NCBI GenBank assembly: GCA_947258985.1 | Contig: CAMYKI010000016.1 | Span: 1 to 45,896 of the forward strand | DNA: 45,896 bases | Direction: 5' to 3' | From: an uncultured Acidimicrobiaceae bacterium | Lineage (GTDB): Bacteria > Actinomycetota > Acidimicrobiia > Spongiisociales > UBA5794 | Part shown: positions 24,374 to 33,678 of the stretch, in pieces | Layout: every line of letters begins with the position of its first letter | Position numbering within the stretch: the stretch's first letter is position 1 | Notes under the pieces: generated by a model | Told to the model about the DNA's origin: nothing | The model's database searches: none | The model's input: only the letters and a program-made list of their open reading frames with translations | Position numbers and translations under genes: made by a program

Positions 24374-26020
24374 TCAAGGCGAAGGGTATTGCGGTTGCCT
24401 CGTCTCGTTCCGTTCTTGCGCTACCTGTGGCAAGGATGGGTCGCCCGCTCCACCGGACGGGGACTCGCGGAGGTCGATCGAGACATCGGAACCGGTTTCG
24501 CGGTCAAGCACCTCGACTGTTTCTTGATAGAGCTGGGAAGCTCGTTCGGGACTATGGCCGATGCCGACCACACCGAGTTTGCCGAACTCCGAAAGTGCCC
24601 CGATGAGATGGAACACCACTCCTTGCTGGCGATGCGACCGAAAGTGCAGCTCGTTCTGTACGACGATATCGATCAGGTCATCGGGGGTGAGTCCGCGGTA
24701 CTGCTGCTTCTCCACGTTGTCGGATGCGTGGTAATAGCGCGCCTGACCGGTCGGCGTCGTGTAGATGCCGTGGTCGACGTCGTAGGCGCCGCCAGTGAGA
24801 AACCGGAGCATGAGATAGGGAAGCGTCGTCCCCCCCTTGCGCAGATTCATCTCGAGGGCATAGTGCTTCCACCCTTCGGGACCCCGCACCGACACAAAAT
24901 CGATGCTGAAACGCCCGATGACACCGGCGGCGGCGAGCTCATCGGCCACCCGACAAGCTGCCTCGTGGATCTCGCCCCGATAATCCGCATGGGCCGGGAA
25001 TGTACAGCCCAGGAACACCTGGCCCGTCCGCCCGCCCAGCACCTGATCATGGCTGGAGACGATCTGCCGACCACCCGTCGGGTCGATGCGGCATTGCACG
25101 GAAGGCGAGACCTTGTCGCCATCGAGAAACTCCTCAACGATGCCGCCCATCTCGCGGTACTTTGCCATGAACGGCTCCCAACTTTCACCCTCCGCCTCGA
25201 ATGTCAGCCGCTCAAAGATATTGCGTCGGATCCACGATTCCAGGCCGGTACTTGCCGGGGCGTCATGGAAGGCGAACATGGCATTGCCTTCACCGGAGAA
25301 GCCCTCATTGAGTTTCACAACGGCGCGGCGAAGCCGCGGGTTGCGGCCGCGCAGTTCCGCAAGTGCAGCAACCACATCGTTCTCGTCTCTGAGGTGCTCA
25401 GCTCCCTCCGGGTGGTCGATGCCGACCCGGCCGAAGAGCTCCCTCCCGTGACTCTTGTCGCCCAGATGGTTGAGGGCGGGATCGCAGGCGTAGAGCGGAA
25501 TTCCCAACCTCACAGCGAGGGTCCGTTCCATGTGGGTGGCGTTGAAGCAGGTGATGTGGGCGGAACGCTTGTCCGGGATCGCTTCGGATATGCGCTGGAT
25601 GAGGCGGGGCCGATCGACGATCTTCTGGGTAAGAGGATCCGGCGAGCCATCATCACAGTCGAGCAAGGTCAGACGGTTGTGGGCGTGGCGGCCCGGAACG
25701 CCGGGGAGCAGGTGGATGTAGTAGTCGATGATCGACGGGTGGATCGGCTGGCTGGTCACATATATGACGTTGGTATTGGGCAACCGGAGCAACATCAGAA
25801 GGCAGAGCATCCGCTCTTCGTAGTGGCGCACACCCTTGATCTTGCGCAGTTCTATCGGATCGAGGCTGAGACTCGGAATGACGACGACAGTGCGAGGAGC
25901 CGAGTCGTCGCTGAACACCGTGCGATACATCGGAGCGAGACGGCTCTGGATACCGGTGAATGCGGCCAATTCCTCCGACGAACCCGGCCGGGGTTGGAGT
26001 CTCTGTCCTGTAGGCACCAT
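24374..26020 (-). CDS. PGM1-like ATP-grasp peptide ligase family protein
   Basis: This 548-residue protein has a unique N-terminal half (VVVIPSLSLDPIELRKIKG near residues 45-63, then ITCFNATHMERTLAVRLGIP near residues 157-176) and an ATP-grasp domain. Visible ATP-grasp features are AVVKLNEGFSGEGNAMF near 240, EEFLDGDKVSPSV near 305, and the metal-binding FSIDFVSV followed by ALEMNLRKGGTTLP near 405. The C-terminal portion (LIDIVVQNELHFRSHRQQG) resembles the PGM1 C-terminal domain, known from the pheganomycin peptide ligase. The reaction class would be carboxylate-amine ligation; the substrate is unknown and no peptide-precursor gene was found nearby. The ATG at 26020 follows GGAGGGGAC. Confidence in the fold is high, in the exact family moderate. 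Confidence 0.82.
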   Translation of the reverse strand: MVPTGQRLQPRPGSSEELAAFTGIQSRLAPMYRTVFSDDSAPRTVVVIPSLSLDPIELRKIKGVRHYEERMLCLLMLLRLPNTNVIYVTSQPIHPSIIDYYIHLLPGVPGRHAHNRLTLLDCDDGSPDPLTQKIVDRPRLIQRISEAIPDKRSAHITCFNATHMERTLAVRLGIPLYACDPALNHLGDKSHGRELFGRVGIDHPEGAEHLRDENDVVAALAELRGRNPRLRRAVVKLNEGFSGEGNAMFAFHDAPASTGLESWIRRNIFERLTFEAEGESWEPFMAKYREMGGIVEEFLDGDKVSPSVQCRIDPTGGRQIVSSHDQVLGGRTGQVFLGCTFPAHADYRGEIHEAACRVADELAAAGVIGRFSIDFVSVRGPEGWKHYALEMNLRKGGTTLPYLMLRFLTGGAYDVDHGIYTTPTGQARYYHASDNVEKQQYRGLTPDDLIDIVVQNELHFRSHRQQGVVFHLIGALSEFGKLGVVGIGHSPERASQLYQETVEVLDRETGSDVSIDLRESPSGGAGDPSLPQVAQERNETRQPQYPSP

Positions 26021-26144
26021 CGATGTCCCCTCCGCCTACACAATATCCGCCTATCGCCCGGATTGAAGGGAGATTTGGGATGAGGGGCCGCCCCTAGGAG
26101 CATGTTGCAGCAATCGAGCGGTGGCGATCTACGCTCCCCACCCG

Positions 26145-27428
26145 CTACGAATCGGCCCTGACCGGGACGAGCTTCCACACGATGCCATCCCAGGTGCCCA
26201 TGTAGAGCTCGCCGGAGGCGTCGGTCCCGAAGGTGTTCACCTGACCGGGCGCCAACTCATCCCAGGTCTTCTTTTCGGTGGCTTCGCCGTCGACCAACCG
26301 GAACGACCTGACGTTGTTTCTGCACCAATCGGCGTAGAAGTAGGTCCCGGCGATTTCCGGAATTGCCTCTCCGCGGTAGACGATCCCGCCGGTGATGGAG
26401 CACCCGTCATCATGGGAGTATTCGAGAACAGGAAGCACCGTCTCCGTCTCGTGGCACTCGGGCGCTCGGAAGCATTTGGTCCCCTCCATGTAGATCCACC
26501 CCAGGTTCGATCCACCTGCAGTCAGCGGCAGCACGTCGACCTCTTCACGATCTGCCTGCCCGACGTCCCCTATGTAGATCTGCTCGGTTTCATGATCTAT
26601 GGAGAACCGCCATGGATTCCGTAGCCCGTACAACCAGATCTCGGGTGCCCCGCCACCATCCACAAATGGGTTGTCCGCCGGGATTGCATAGGGATCACCG
26701 GAATCCACGTCGATGCGCAGGATGGTCCCCAGCACCGTCTCCGTCTTCTGACCGTTGTGCCCACCGTCCCCGCCATCGCCTACGGCGACATACAGGTAGC
26801 CGTCCGGCCCGAACTCCAGCATCCCTGCGTTATGGCGTTCGGTCGGTTGGTCGATCAACAGGATCTCCCGGGCGGTAGCCGGTTCGGCAAACTCCGGATC
26901 GCCGCTCACCCTGTACTCAGCAAGCACCGTGTCGTCGTTGGCATTGCTGTAGTAGACGTAGAACCTCCCGTTATCGACGTAGTCAGGATGAAATGCCATC
27001 CCCAAAAGCCCCTGCTCGACTCCTGCGGCTTTCACTACGTCGGAGATGTCGAGGAAGGGCCGGTCTACCAGCGATCCCGACCCGTCGATGATTCTGACGA
27101 TCCCGTCTCGTTGCCCGACGAATACCCGTGAGTCACGATCGGGAGCGGTGACGGTTAGGGGAAACTCGATTTCAGCGACGGCGATCACCTCGATACCAAG
27201 CAGCTCTGCCGGGGGTGCGGTCGTCGTCGTGGTGGTGTCCTCGGGAGCAGACGTGGTCTCATCGACTCCAAGCGTCGTCGAAGGGACGGTCGTCCCGGGG
27301 CTTGTGGTGGCAACCTCGGGTGAGGTGGTTGTCGTCGAGATCACCTCGGCGACTGAGGTCGTCGTGGCTCCTCCGCCACAGGCGCTCACCAAGAGCGTCA
27401 GACTCAGAAGTATCGACGTCTTCCGCAT
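26145..27428 (-). CDS. PQQ-dependent sugar dehydrogenase-family lipoprotein
   Basis: This 427-residue protein has a signal peptide with a lipobox ending at Cys17 (LTLLVSAC), then a Thr/Ser/Pro-rich linker of about 55 residues, then a six-bladed beta-propeller of the glucose/sorbosone dehydrogenase type. Visible motifs include GLLGMAFHPDY, ERHNAGMLEFGPDGYLYVAV, GDGGDGGHNG, GLRNPWRFSIDHE and GDVGQADREEVDV. It would sit on the outer face of the membrane and oxidise sugars or bind polyhydroxylated ligands; PQQ synthesis genes are not in view. The linker probably spans the cell wall. It is downstream of gcvP but 41 bp from its stop and probably separate. Confidence 0.9.
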   Translation of the reverse strand: MRKTSILLSLTLLVSACGGGATTTSVAEVISTTTTSPEVATTSPGTTVPSTTLGVDETTSAPEDTTTTTTAPPAELLGIEVIAVAEIEFPLTVTAPDRDSRVFVGQRDGIVRIIDGSGSLVDRPFLDISDVVKAAGVEQGLLGMAFHPDYVDNGRFYVYYSNANDDTVLAEYRVSGDPEFAEPATAREILLIDQPTERHNAGMLEFGPDGYLYVAVGDGGDGGHNGQKTETVLGTILRIDVDSGDPYAIPADNPFVDGGGAPEIWLYGLRNPWRFSIDHETEQIYIGDVGQADREEVDVLPLTAGGSNLGWIYMEGTKCFRAPECHETETVLPVLEYSHDDGCSITGGIVYRGEAIPEIAGTYFYADWCRNNVRSFRLVDGEATEKKTWDELAPGQVNTFGTDASGELYMGTWDGIVWKLVPVRADS

Positions 27429-27469
27429 AGCGTCAGGCTAACCCTTGCTACCTGGAAGCCCGACTCCGG

Positions 27470-30328
27470 CTAGTCGGCGATGCCGTCGGTGTACATCTCC
27501 ATGGGAGGGCAAGCGCATACGACGTTCCGGTCGCCAAATGCGCCATCGATCCGCCCGACGGGTGGCCAGTACTTGTCGACACGCAGGCCATCCACCGGAA
27601 AGGCCGCCAGTTCTCTGCCGTACGGGTGAGCCCAGTCGTCGGCAACTACGTCCTCGGCTGTGTGCGGCGAGTTGCGCAGCGGACTGTCCTCCACTGCAAC
27701 CTCCCCGGCTGCAATGGCGTCGACCTCGTCACGAATGGCGAGCATCGCCTCTACAAAGCGATCCAGCTCTGCCAGGCTCTCCGATTCCGTGGGCTCCACC
27801 ATCAGCGTACCGGCGACAGGGAAAGACATCGTGGGGGCGTGGAATCCGTAGTCGATCAGACGCTTGGCAAAGTCATCTGCAACGACACCTATCTCGTTCT
27901 TGAACTCCCGCAGGTCGAGGATGCACTCATGGGCGACCAGGCCATCGGGTCCTGTGTATAAGACCGGATAGCTGTCACGCAGGCGCTCGGCGATGTAGTT
28001 GGCAGACAAGATTGCCACCTCAGTTGCCTTTGCCAGACCATGGCTGCCCATCAGCGCGACATATGCCCACGAGATGGAAAGCACACCCGCCGAACCCCAG
28101 GGGGCGGCGGCCACGGCGCCGACACCGTCTCGATAGCCGGCCTGGTCGTTGACCAACGGATGGCCCGGAAGGAACTGCTCGAGATGCGACTTGACTCCTA
28201 TCGGCCCGATACCCGGACCACCACCTCCGTGGGGAATCGCAAACGTCTTGTGCAGATTGAGATGGGAGACGTCACCGCCAAACTCGCCGGGTTTGGCCAG
28301 ACCCACCAGGGCATTGAGGTTGGCTCCGTCGATGTACACCTGCCCGCCGTGTTCGTGGACGATGTCGCACACCTGCCGGACCGACTCCTCAAACACCCCG
28401 TGGGTGGACGGGTAAGTGATCATCAGAGCGGCAAGCTGGTCCGAGTGCGCCCCGGCCTTGGCTGCCAGATCTTCTATGTCGATGTTGCCAGCGGCATCGG
28501 TGGCGACAACGACCACTCGCAACCCGGCCATGACGGCGCTGGCCGGGTTTGTGCCGTGGGCAGACGCCGGGATCAGGCACACATTGCGATCACCCTCGCC
28601 GCGGCTGTCGTGATAGGCCCGAATCGCCAGCAGACCTGAGTACTCGCCCTGTGATCCGGCGTTGGGTTGCAGGGACACCGCGTCATAGCCGGTGGCTTCG
28701 GCAAGCCAGCGCTCCAGATCAGAGATCAATTCGAGGTACCCGCCTGCCTGCTCGAGAGGAACAAACGGATGGATGCCGGCAAATTCCGGCCACGTGACGG
28801 CAGCCATCTCGGTGGCGGCGTTGAGTTTCATCGTGCACGAACCAAGTGGAATCATGGAGCGATCGAGGGCGATATCTCGCTGCTGGAGTCGCCGCAGGTA
28901 GCGCATCATCTCTGTCTCGCTGCGGTAGCGGTGAAAGACCTCGTGCGTCAGGAAGGCAGACGTCCGAAGGAGGTCATCCGGAATACCGCTCTCCTGCGCA
29001 ACGGCCTCTCCGTCGACAAAGAACGATTCGACAACGGCATCGACAACGGCATCGTCGGTGGTTTCGTCGAGCGAAATTCCAACATGATCTGCGTCGACGA
29101 GGCGAAGATTGATACGGCGATCCTCGGCCGCGGCGACCACCTCTGCGGCACGTCCCTCGACACGGACGGTAAGCGTGTCGAACCAGGTGTTGTTGACCGG
29201 TCCCAGCCCGCCTGCGCGCAATCGACCCGCAAGCGAGGTTGTCAAGCCGTGCACGCGATTGGCAATTGCCCGCAGCCCTTCCGGTCCATGCCAGGCGGCA
29301 TACAGACCGGCCATAACTGCGAGCAGCGCCTGAGCGGTGCAGATATTTGAAGTCGCCTTCTCCCGGCGGATGTGTTGCTCCCGGGTCGTCAACGCCAGGC
29401 GCAGCGCCATACGGTTCTGCGAATCGCGCGAGACGCCGACGAGACGGCCCGGCAAGGACCGCTTGTATGCGTCGCGGGTCGCGATGAAGGCCGCATGGGG
29501 ACCGCCAAACATCATCGGAACACCAAACCGCTGAGAGGATCCGACGGCAACATCGGCTCCCATCTCGCCGGGCGGAGTGAGGAGCGTCAGGGCCAGGAGG
29601 TCCGTCGCGACGGCCACCATCACCCCCGCTGCCTTGAGCCGGGCAATCAACTCCCTGTGGTCGGGCACGACACCGCTGGTCCCCGGGTACTGCAGCACGA
29701 TCCCGAATACCTGATCAGGATCGATATCCGCGGGGACGCCGACAACCACGTTGATCGCGAGCGGAAGGGCACGGGTGCGAACCACCTCTATCACCTGGGG
29801 GTGGCATTCGGCGTCCACGAAGAAGGCCTCGGCCTTGCTCTTCGACAGGCGACGCAACATCGTCATGGCTTCGGCAACCGCAGTTGCCTCGTCAAGCAAC
29901 GAGGCGTTTGCGACGTCGAGGCCGGTTAGATCACTGACCATGGTCTGGAAGTTGAGCATCGCCTCCAGCCGGCCCTGAGAGATCTCCGGCTGGTATGGGG
30001 TATAGGAGGTGTACCAGCCGGGGTTCTCCATGACGTTGCGCATGATCACCGATGGGGTGTGCGTGTCGTAGTAGCCCATACCGATGAGCGACGTGTACAC
30101 GGCATTGGCGCCACCCAGGTGCCGCAGCCTGCCGAGCACACCTGCTTCCGTATCGGCGGAAGGAAGATCGAGCGGTTCGTCGATGCGAATGGACGCCGGG
30201 ACGGCACGAGATGTCAGCTCTTCGAGAGTTTGGAACCCAACGATGTCCAGCATGTGGGCGACATCCGCGTCGGTCGGCCCAATATGACGGTCGACGAACG
30301 CTGCGCCTGCTGAGTCTGCTGTTGTCAT
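27470..30328 (-). CDS. gcvP: Glycine dehydrogenase (decarboxylating), single-chain P-protein
   Basis: This 952-residue PLP enzyme decarboxylates glycine and passes the aminomethyl group to lipoyl GcvH. It is the single-chain form joining the two halves found as GcvPA and GcvPB in some bacteria. The N-terminal half has [20 protein letters not shown], and the C-terminal half has the PLP lysine in [16 protein letters not shown] (Lys694) and the PLP-contact region [12 protein letters not shown]. The ATG at 30328 was chosen because GAGGAGG lies upstream; a GTG nine bases before overlaps that site. It is controlled by the tandem glycine riboswitch upstream. gcvT and gcvH are not in the window. Confidence 0.97.
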   Translation of the reverse strand: MTTADSAGAAFVDRHIGPTDADVAHMLDIVGFQTLEELTSRAVPASIRIDEPLDLPSADTEAGVLGRLRHLGGANAVYTSLIGMGYYDTHTPSVIMRNVMENPGWYTSYTPYQPEISQGRLEAMLNFQTMVSDLTGLDVANASLLDEATAVAEAMTMLRRLSKSKAEAFFVDAECHPQVIEVVRTRALPLAINVVVGVPADIDPDQVFGIVLQYPGTSGVVPDHRELIARLKAAGVMVAVATDLLALTLLTPPGEMGADVAVGSSQRFGVPMMFGGPHAAFIATRDAYKRSLPGRLVGVSRDSQNRMALRLALTTREQHIRREKATSNICTAQALLAVMAGLYAAWHGPEGLRAIANRVHGLTTSLAGRLRAGGLGPVNNTWFDTLTVRVEGRAAEVVAAAEDRRINLRLVDADHVGISLDETTDDAVVDAVVESFFVDGEAVAQESGIPDDLLRTSAFLTHEVFHRYRSETEMMRYLRRLQQRDIALDRSMIPLGSCTMKLNAATEMAAVTWPEFAGIHPFVPLEQAGGYLELISDLERWLAEATGYDAVSLQPNAGSQGEYSGLLAIRAYHDSRGEGDRNVCLIPASAHGTNPASAVMAGLRVVVVATDAAGNIDIEDLAAKAGAHSDQLAALMITYPSTHGVFEESVRQVCDIVHEHGGQVYIDGANLNALVGLAKPGEFGGDVSHLNLHKTFAIPHGGGGPGIGPIGVKSHLEQFLPGHPLVNDQAGYRDGVGAVAAAPWGSAGVLSISWAYVALMGSHGLAKATEVAILSANYIAERLRDSYPVLYTGPDGLVAHECILDLREFKNEIGVVADDFAKRLIDYGFHAPTMSFPVAGTLMVEPTESESLAELDRFVEAMLAIRDEVDAIAAGEVAVEDSPLRNSPHTAEDVVADDWAHPYGRELAAFPVDGLRVDKYWPPVGRIDGAFGDRNVVCACPPMEMYTDGIAD

Positions 30329-30375
30329 GCTCCGCACCTCCTCGACAAGACTCCAAGACCGGCGGTGGCCGGCCC

Positions 30376-30545
30376 TGCCCCTCTCTGTCGCTGGTGCCTG
30401 AGAGATTCACCGCTCGGCGGCTTTCCCCTTCGGCGGGGTCTTAGACCCTCTTTCCAGAGGCGCCTCCTCCGTGCGGTTCGATTGCCTGAGAGTTTCCTGG
30501 GGCGGTTGCTCCTTCGGCGCCGGCCGATGGCCGGTCTCTCCCGCA
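30376..30545 (-). promoter_or_regulatory. Tandem glycine riboswitch
   Basis: Read on the minus strand, two aptamers follow each other about 40 bp before gcvP. The first (about 30545-30441) has GGGAGAGACC, then CGCCGAAGGAGCAA and AACTCTCAGGCA; the second (about 30440-30376) has GCCGAAGGGGAAA and ATCTCTCAGGCACC. Both CTCTCAGGCA ends and the CCGAAGG cores match the glycine riboswitch consensus, and the two-aptamer layout is its hallmark. Glycine binding is expected to switch gcvP expression on. The GAGAGGGGCAGG region after the second aptamer could form the expression switch. Confidence 0.9.
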
Positions 30546-30675
30546 CGGCGTCAACAGCTGTGCCCTGTTGACTGTACACGACGCCGTTGCCCGCCCGCAG
30601 CGCCGGTCGAGAGAACATGCGATGGACCGCGGTACCTTCCCGAAGTGTTCGATATGGTTAGAGCCAGGAGGACAT

Positions 30676-30951
30676 ATGCACCGAATAGACGACACCCAAC
30701 GCGCCGCCTTCCTTTCGGCCCACGCCGGCTGGGAGATGGACGGCGAGATCATCACCAGGACCTTCACTTTGACCGACTTCAGCGATGCCCTCGGCTTTGT
30801 CGTACGGGTCGGCGTGCTGGCAGAGGTTGCCGACCATCACCCCGACATCGATATCCGCTGGAACAAGGTGACGCTGACCCTGTCCACTCACAGCGAACGC
30901 TCTCTCACCGCCAAGGACACAGACCTGGCGGCGGCTATTGACGGGCTCTGA
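30676..30951 (+). CDS. 4a-hydroxytetrahydrobiopterin dehydratase (pterin carbinolamine dehydratase)
   Basis: This 91-residue protein matches the whole short PCD family. The diagnostic pterin-site motif is DHHPDIDIRWNKVTLTLSTH near residues 54-73 (the paired His), with GWEMDGEIITRTFTLTDFSD before it and LTAKDTDLA near the C-terminus. The enzyme recycles pterin cofactor after aromatic hydroxylation. The ATG at 30676 follows AGGAGG; the longer frame starting at 30568 would run into the divergent riboswitch promoter region. An AHSA1-like gene follows after 10 bp and may share the transcript. No aromatic hydroxylase is visible here. Confidence 0.93.
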   Translation: MHRIDDTQRAAFLSAHAGWEMDGEIITRTFTLTDFSDALGFVVRVGVLAEVADHHPDIDIRWNKVTLTLSTHSERSLTAKDTDLAAAIDGL

Positions 30952-30961
30952 TCGGAGACAA

Positions 30962-31435
30962 ATGACGTTCGGAACAGTGACCAACTTCGATGGAAACGCA
31001 ACCGTCCGGTTCGAACGCCGAATCGATGCCTCTCGCGACGCTGTGTGGAGATCTTTGACCAACAGTGACGAGCTATCCGAATGGCTGTCGCCTGCAGAGT
31101 TGGTCGCTGAGGTCGGCGGTCAAGTGCTCATCGACTTCGGACCGGACCAGAAGGTCTCCGGCAAGGTTGCGGTGTGCGAGCCGGCACGGCTCATCGAGTA
31201 CTCATGGACATTCACCGGTGAGCCGGATTCCGTGCTTCGATTCGAGCTGGCACCCGACCGTGACGGCACGAGCTTGATCCTGGAGCATCGGCTCCTTCCC
31301 CCCGATCAAGCAGCAGGTTACGGAGCCGGCTGGCATGCCTATCTCGACATCCTGGGTGCCCGGCTCAGTGGTGGCGAGCCGGTTGACTGGGACGAACGAT
31401 TCAGCGAGGTCATGGGCAAGTACGCCGGAGCCTGA
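30962..31435 (+). CDS. SRPBCC / AHSA1-like (activator of Hsp90 ATPase homologue) domain protein
   Basis: This 157-residue protein is an AHSA1-type START-like domain: TVRFERRIDASRDAVWRSLT opens it, SDELSEWLSPAEL and GGQVLIDFGPDQKVSGK follow, and the end has GWHAYLDILGARLSGGEP. It probably binds a hydrophobic ligand or a client protein; no catalytic residue is assigned. The ATG at 30962 follows CGGAGA; a second upstream ATG at 30938 lies inside the previous gene. It is the second gene after pterin dehydratase and converges on the coiled-coil/HhH gene, with 7 bp between stops. Confidence 0.85.
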   Translation: MTFGTVTNFDGNATVRFERRIDASRDAVWRSLTNSDELSEWLSPAELVAEVGGQVLIDFGPDQKVSGKVAVCEPARLIEYSWTFTGEPDSVLRFELAPDRDGTSLILEHRLLPPDQAAGYGAGWHAYLDILGARLSGGEPVDWDERFSEVMGKYAGA

Positions 31436-31442
31436 CGCGGGC

Positions 31443-32045
31443 TCAGGCAGGCTCCCCGTATTCCTCCACATGCTGCTCAGCGGCGCTGCTCATCCAGTCA
31501 TCCCTCTCGATTCGCCCCTTGAAGGCGCCGAGAGCTGCGGTAACGAAGACAATATCGTCCGGCTGCAGATTGGCGATCTGCCGGAAGCTTGTCAGGCCCA
31601 GGTCCTTGAGTGTCCTCTCCATTTTTGGCCCTATTCCATGCACCTTCTTCAGGTCGTCGTCGGGGACGGGGCCATCTCCGGCGGTTCGAGCAGCGATCTC
31701 TGACATCCGGGCGAGGCCCTCGTCCCTGGTCGGCGGTTCTTCTCCGTCCCTTTCGGCAGCGTCGGCCCGGCCGGCGTCGGCCGTTCCCTCCGTCTCGGCG
31801 AATCGGCCCTGCTCTGCCTTGAGGTCGAGCTGAGCCTTCTCGATCTCCTTGCGACTGTCGGCCGCCGACTTCTCCGCCCGATCCGCCCTGCTCTTCTCGG
31901 CATTGATCCGACCTTCGAAGTCCCCGGCGATGGTGCTCCTCTGTACCCAGCGGCCGAGAATCCATCCGATGGCGAGGCCGATGAGCGTCGCGATGACCAT
32001 GAAGACCACAATTTCCCCGGCTGCCCACCCAACTCCGTCGAACAT
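31443..32045 (-). CDS. Membrane-anchored coiled-coil protein with helix-hairpin-helix domain
   Basis: This 200-residue protein has three parts. An N-terminal membrane helix (residues 11-32, VFMVIATLIGLAIGWILG) is followed by a charged Ala/Glu/Arg/Lys-rich coiled coil (about 45-110) and a C-terminal helix-hairpin-helix fold, LKKVHGIGPKMERTLKDLG near 131-149 and FRQIANLQPDDI. The C-terminal fold resembles domains found in DUF4332-like proteins and at the end of some L21/NuoE-type fusions; it may bind DNA or proteins. The ATG follows GGAGACACC and abuts the stop of the OmpA-like gene, so the pair forms one operon. The function is unknown. Confidence 0.78.
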   Translation of the reverse strand: MFDGVGWAAGEIVVFMVIATLIGLAIGWILGRWVQRSTIAGDFEGRINAEKSRADRAEKSAADSRKEIEKAQLDLKAEQGRFAETEGTADAGRADAAERDGEEPPTRDEGLARMSEIAARTAGDGPVPDDDLKKVHGIGPKMERTLKDLGLTSFRQIANLQPDDIVFVTAALGAFKGRIERDDWMSSAAEQHVEEYGEPA

Positions 32046-33458
32046 CTAGGTGTCTCCTTCTATCACCACGAACACTATTCGTCGGTTCCGATCCCTGCCT
32101 TCCTCGGTGCCATCGGTGGCGAGAGGTTGTTGCTCGCCAAAACCCGTGGCGGTGAGACGTTCGGGATCAATTCCGCCGGTAACTAGGTAGGCAACCACTA
32201 CATCCGCACGCTGTTGTGACAAGACGAGGTTGGCGCCTGCGTTCCCCTGCCCGTCGGTGTGCGCCTCTACGACAAGGATGCTCGATGGGTTTCGCTCGAG
32301 GATCCCAATAGCGGTGTCAAACAGGGCGATTCCATCAGCCGTGAGGTTTGCCGTGCCCGGCTCGAAGAGATCCATGCCTTCTACTAGACCGGTGAGTTGT
32401 GCAGCAACGGCCTCCGGGGCCACCTCGACCGCGGTGACGATGTCGAGCTCGCCGGCTACCACCTCCACGACGAGTACATCGACAGCAGAAACAACGTCGG
32501 GATCACTGCCCAGGCCCTCGATGGCGACGGTTCCATCGTCCACTTCGATGGTCCATACCTCCAATCGAGAAACAATATCCAGCAGGCCCTCTATCGACTC
32601 CAGCCACATTGGGCCGGCCACGTCACCCGTCATCATCGCATTGACGACGGTCGCGCTCGGGTGAAGTCGATCGGCAGCATCGACGATGCGATCTATCGTG
32701 TCCTGGTTCGGCATCGTCCCCTCCAGAATGAGGATTCCTCCGGTACGCGCACCGGCAAAGCTGGGAGCAGGAAGAACAGCGATCGTGAGGTTGGCGGTCA
32801 CCGGGATCTGATCTCCCATCACTACCTCGATCTCGGAAACCAGTTGATCACGAACGACCTCGGACACCACCTCGCCGGTGATGATCAGCCCGTCTCTGTC
32901 AGCCGTGAAGCCTCCCGACCGTAGTTCCGGCAGATGCTCGAACACCCTGGGAGCGAAACTGAGCCAGGTGTCGGGCTCCACGTTGGCGCCGACCTCGAGA
33001 TCGTTGACGACCCGGTCCTGGCCATATGCTTCGGCCGCAGCCTCAACCAGAGAGACTGCTACTCCATCGGAGGGAACTACACCGCGCAAAACGACGACGT
33101 CGCCGACAAGACTGACTGCGAGTTCCGGGGCGCGCCGCGGCAGCGGTTCGGGTTTATCGACGACGATCTCGTTCTTGACGAGTCTGACTCCGTCTACCGC
33201 ATCTACGGTGTCGGCAACCTGTTCGGCAACGGCCTCGGATTCCACGACTCCAATCAACCGCGCATCCCGGCCCGAAAAATCAACGGCGACATCTTGACCG
33301 TTGGCTTCGAGGCTGGTTCGAGCTTCGGATCGAAGCGTGGTCTCAGCGTTGTCGACACCCCAGACCAGCGCGGCAATCACAAGAACGACCCACATGGCCA
33401 GAAGCCACAAGACCGACCTGGGCATCGCCCCGCTTTCGCCATACCGGTCGTATTCCAC
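32046..33458 (-). CDS. BON-repeat and OmpA-domain membrane protein (ArfA/OmpATb-like)
   Basis: This 470-residue protein has a short cytoplasmic tail, one membrane helix (about residues 15-34, WLLAMWVVLVIAALVWG), BON-like repeats in the middle (such as ISEGEVV-type motifs; VVVLRGVVPSDGVAVSL and LIITGEVVSEVVRDQLV), and a C-terminal OmpA peptidoglycan-binding domain (ILVVEAHTDGQGNAGANLVL; LSQQRADVVVAYLV; FGEQQPLATD). The order is the same as mycobacterial ArfA (OmpATb, Rv0899). It would tie the membrane to the cell wall. The second GTG at 33458 was chosen because TAGGAG lies 5 bases upstream; another GTG at 33464 is overlapped by that site. It is the first gene of a two-gene operon. Confidence 0.85.
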   Translation of the reverse strand: MEYDRYGESGAMPRSVLWLLAMWVVLVIAALVWGVDNAETTLRSEARTSLEANGQDVAVDFSGRDARLIGVVESEAVAEQVADTVDAVDGVRLVKNEIVVDKPEPLPRRAPELAVSLVGDVVVLRGVVPSDGVAVSLVEAAAEAYGQDRVVNDLEVGANVEPDTWLSFAPRVFEHLPELRSGGFTADRDGLIITGEVVSEVVRDQLVSEIEVVMGDQIPVTANLTIAVLPAPSFAGARTGGILILEGTMPNQDTIDRIVDAADRLHPSATVVNAMMTGDVAGPMWLESIEGLLDIVSRLEVWTIEVDDGTVAIEGLGSDPDVVSAVDVLVVEVVAGELDIVTAVEVAPEAVAAQLTGLVEGMDLFEPGTANLTADGIALFDTAIGILERNPSSILVVEAHTDGQGNAGANLVLSQQRADVVVAYLVTGGIDPERLTATGFGEQQPLATDGTEEGRDRNRRIVFVVIEGDT

Positions 33459-33586
33459 AACCACTCCTACCGGGCCGCCGACAGGTCCTGGATCCTGTCC
33501 GCTTCAACCGAAACTAGCCCAGGTCGTGATTTACCGCCACTCTGAGTAACCAGACGGCAACATTGTCCCCGGGAATATGACAACGC

Positions 33587-33620
33587 TAGACTCAGGTTAT
33601 ACCTTGTGTGTATACTCAAC
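33587..33620 (+). promoter_or_regulatory. dnaK promoter with HspR-like palindrome
   Basis: TAGACT (33587-33592) and TATACT (33611-33616) form a plausible -35/-10 pair 18 bp apart. Overlapping the -10 is an imperfect palindrome, TTGTGTGTATACTCAA (33604-33619), with CTTGTGT and ACTCAAC half-sites 4 bp apart. The classical HspR HAIR site (CTTGAGT-N7-ACTCAAG) has similar half-sites but a longer spacer. HspR binding is inferred, not shown. Confidence 0.5.
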
Positions 33621-33678
33621 ATATACCTAGAACACCCCTGAGCCCGGTTTCGGGCGTCATAACAAGAGGAGAACGGCA

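Noticed and set aside
24389-26083. 564-residue frame on the plus strand opposite the ATP-grasp gene
   Set aside because: The minus-strand protein has clear ATP-grasp motifs and a good ribosome site; the plus frame shows no domain.
33570-33678. Classical HAIR site CTTGAGT-N7-ACTCAAG before dnaK
   Set aside because: No sequence with that spacing was found; only related half-sites 4 bp apart, reported as a finding.
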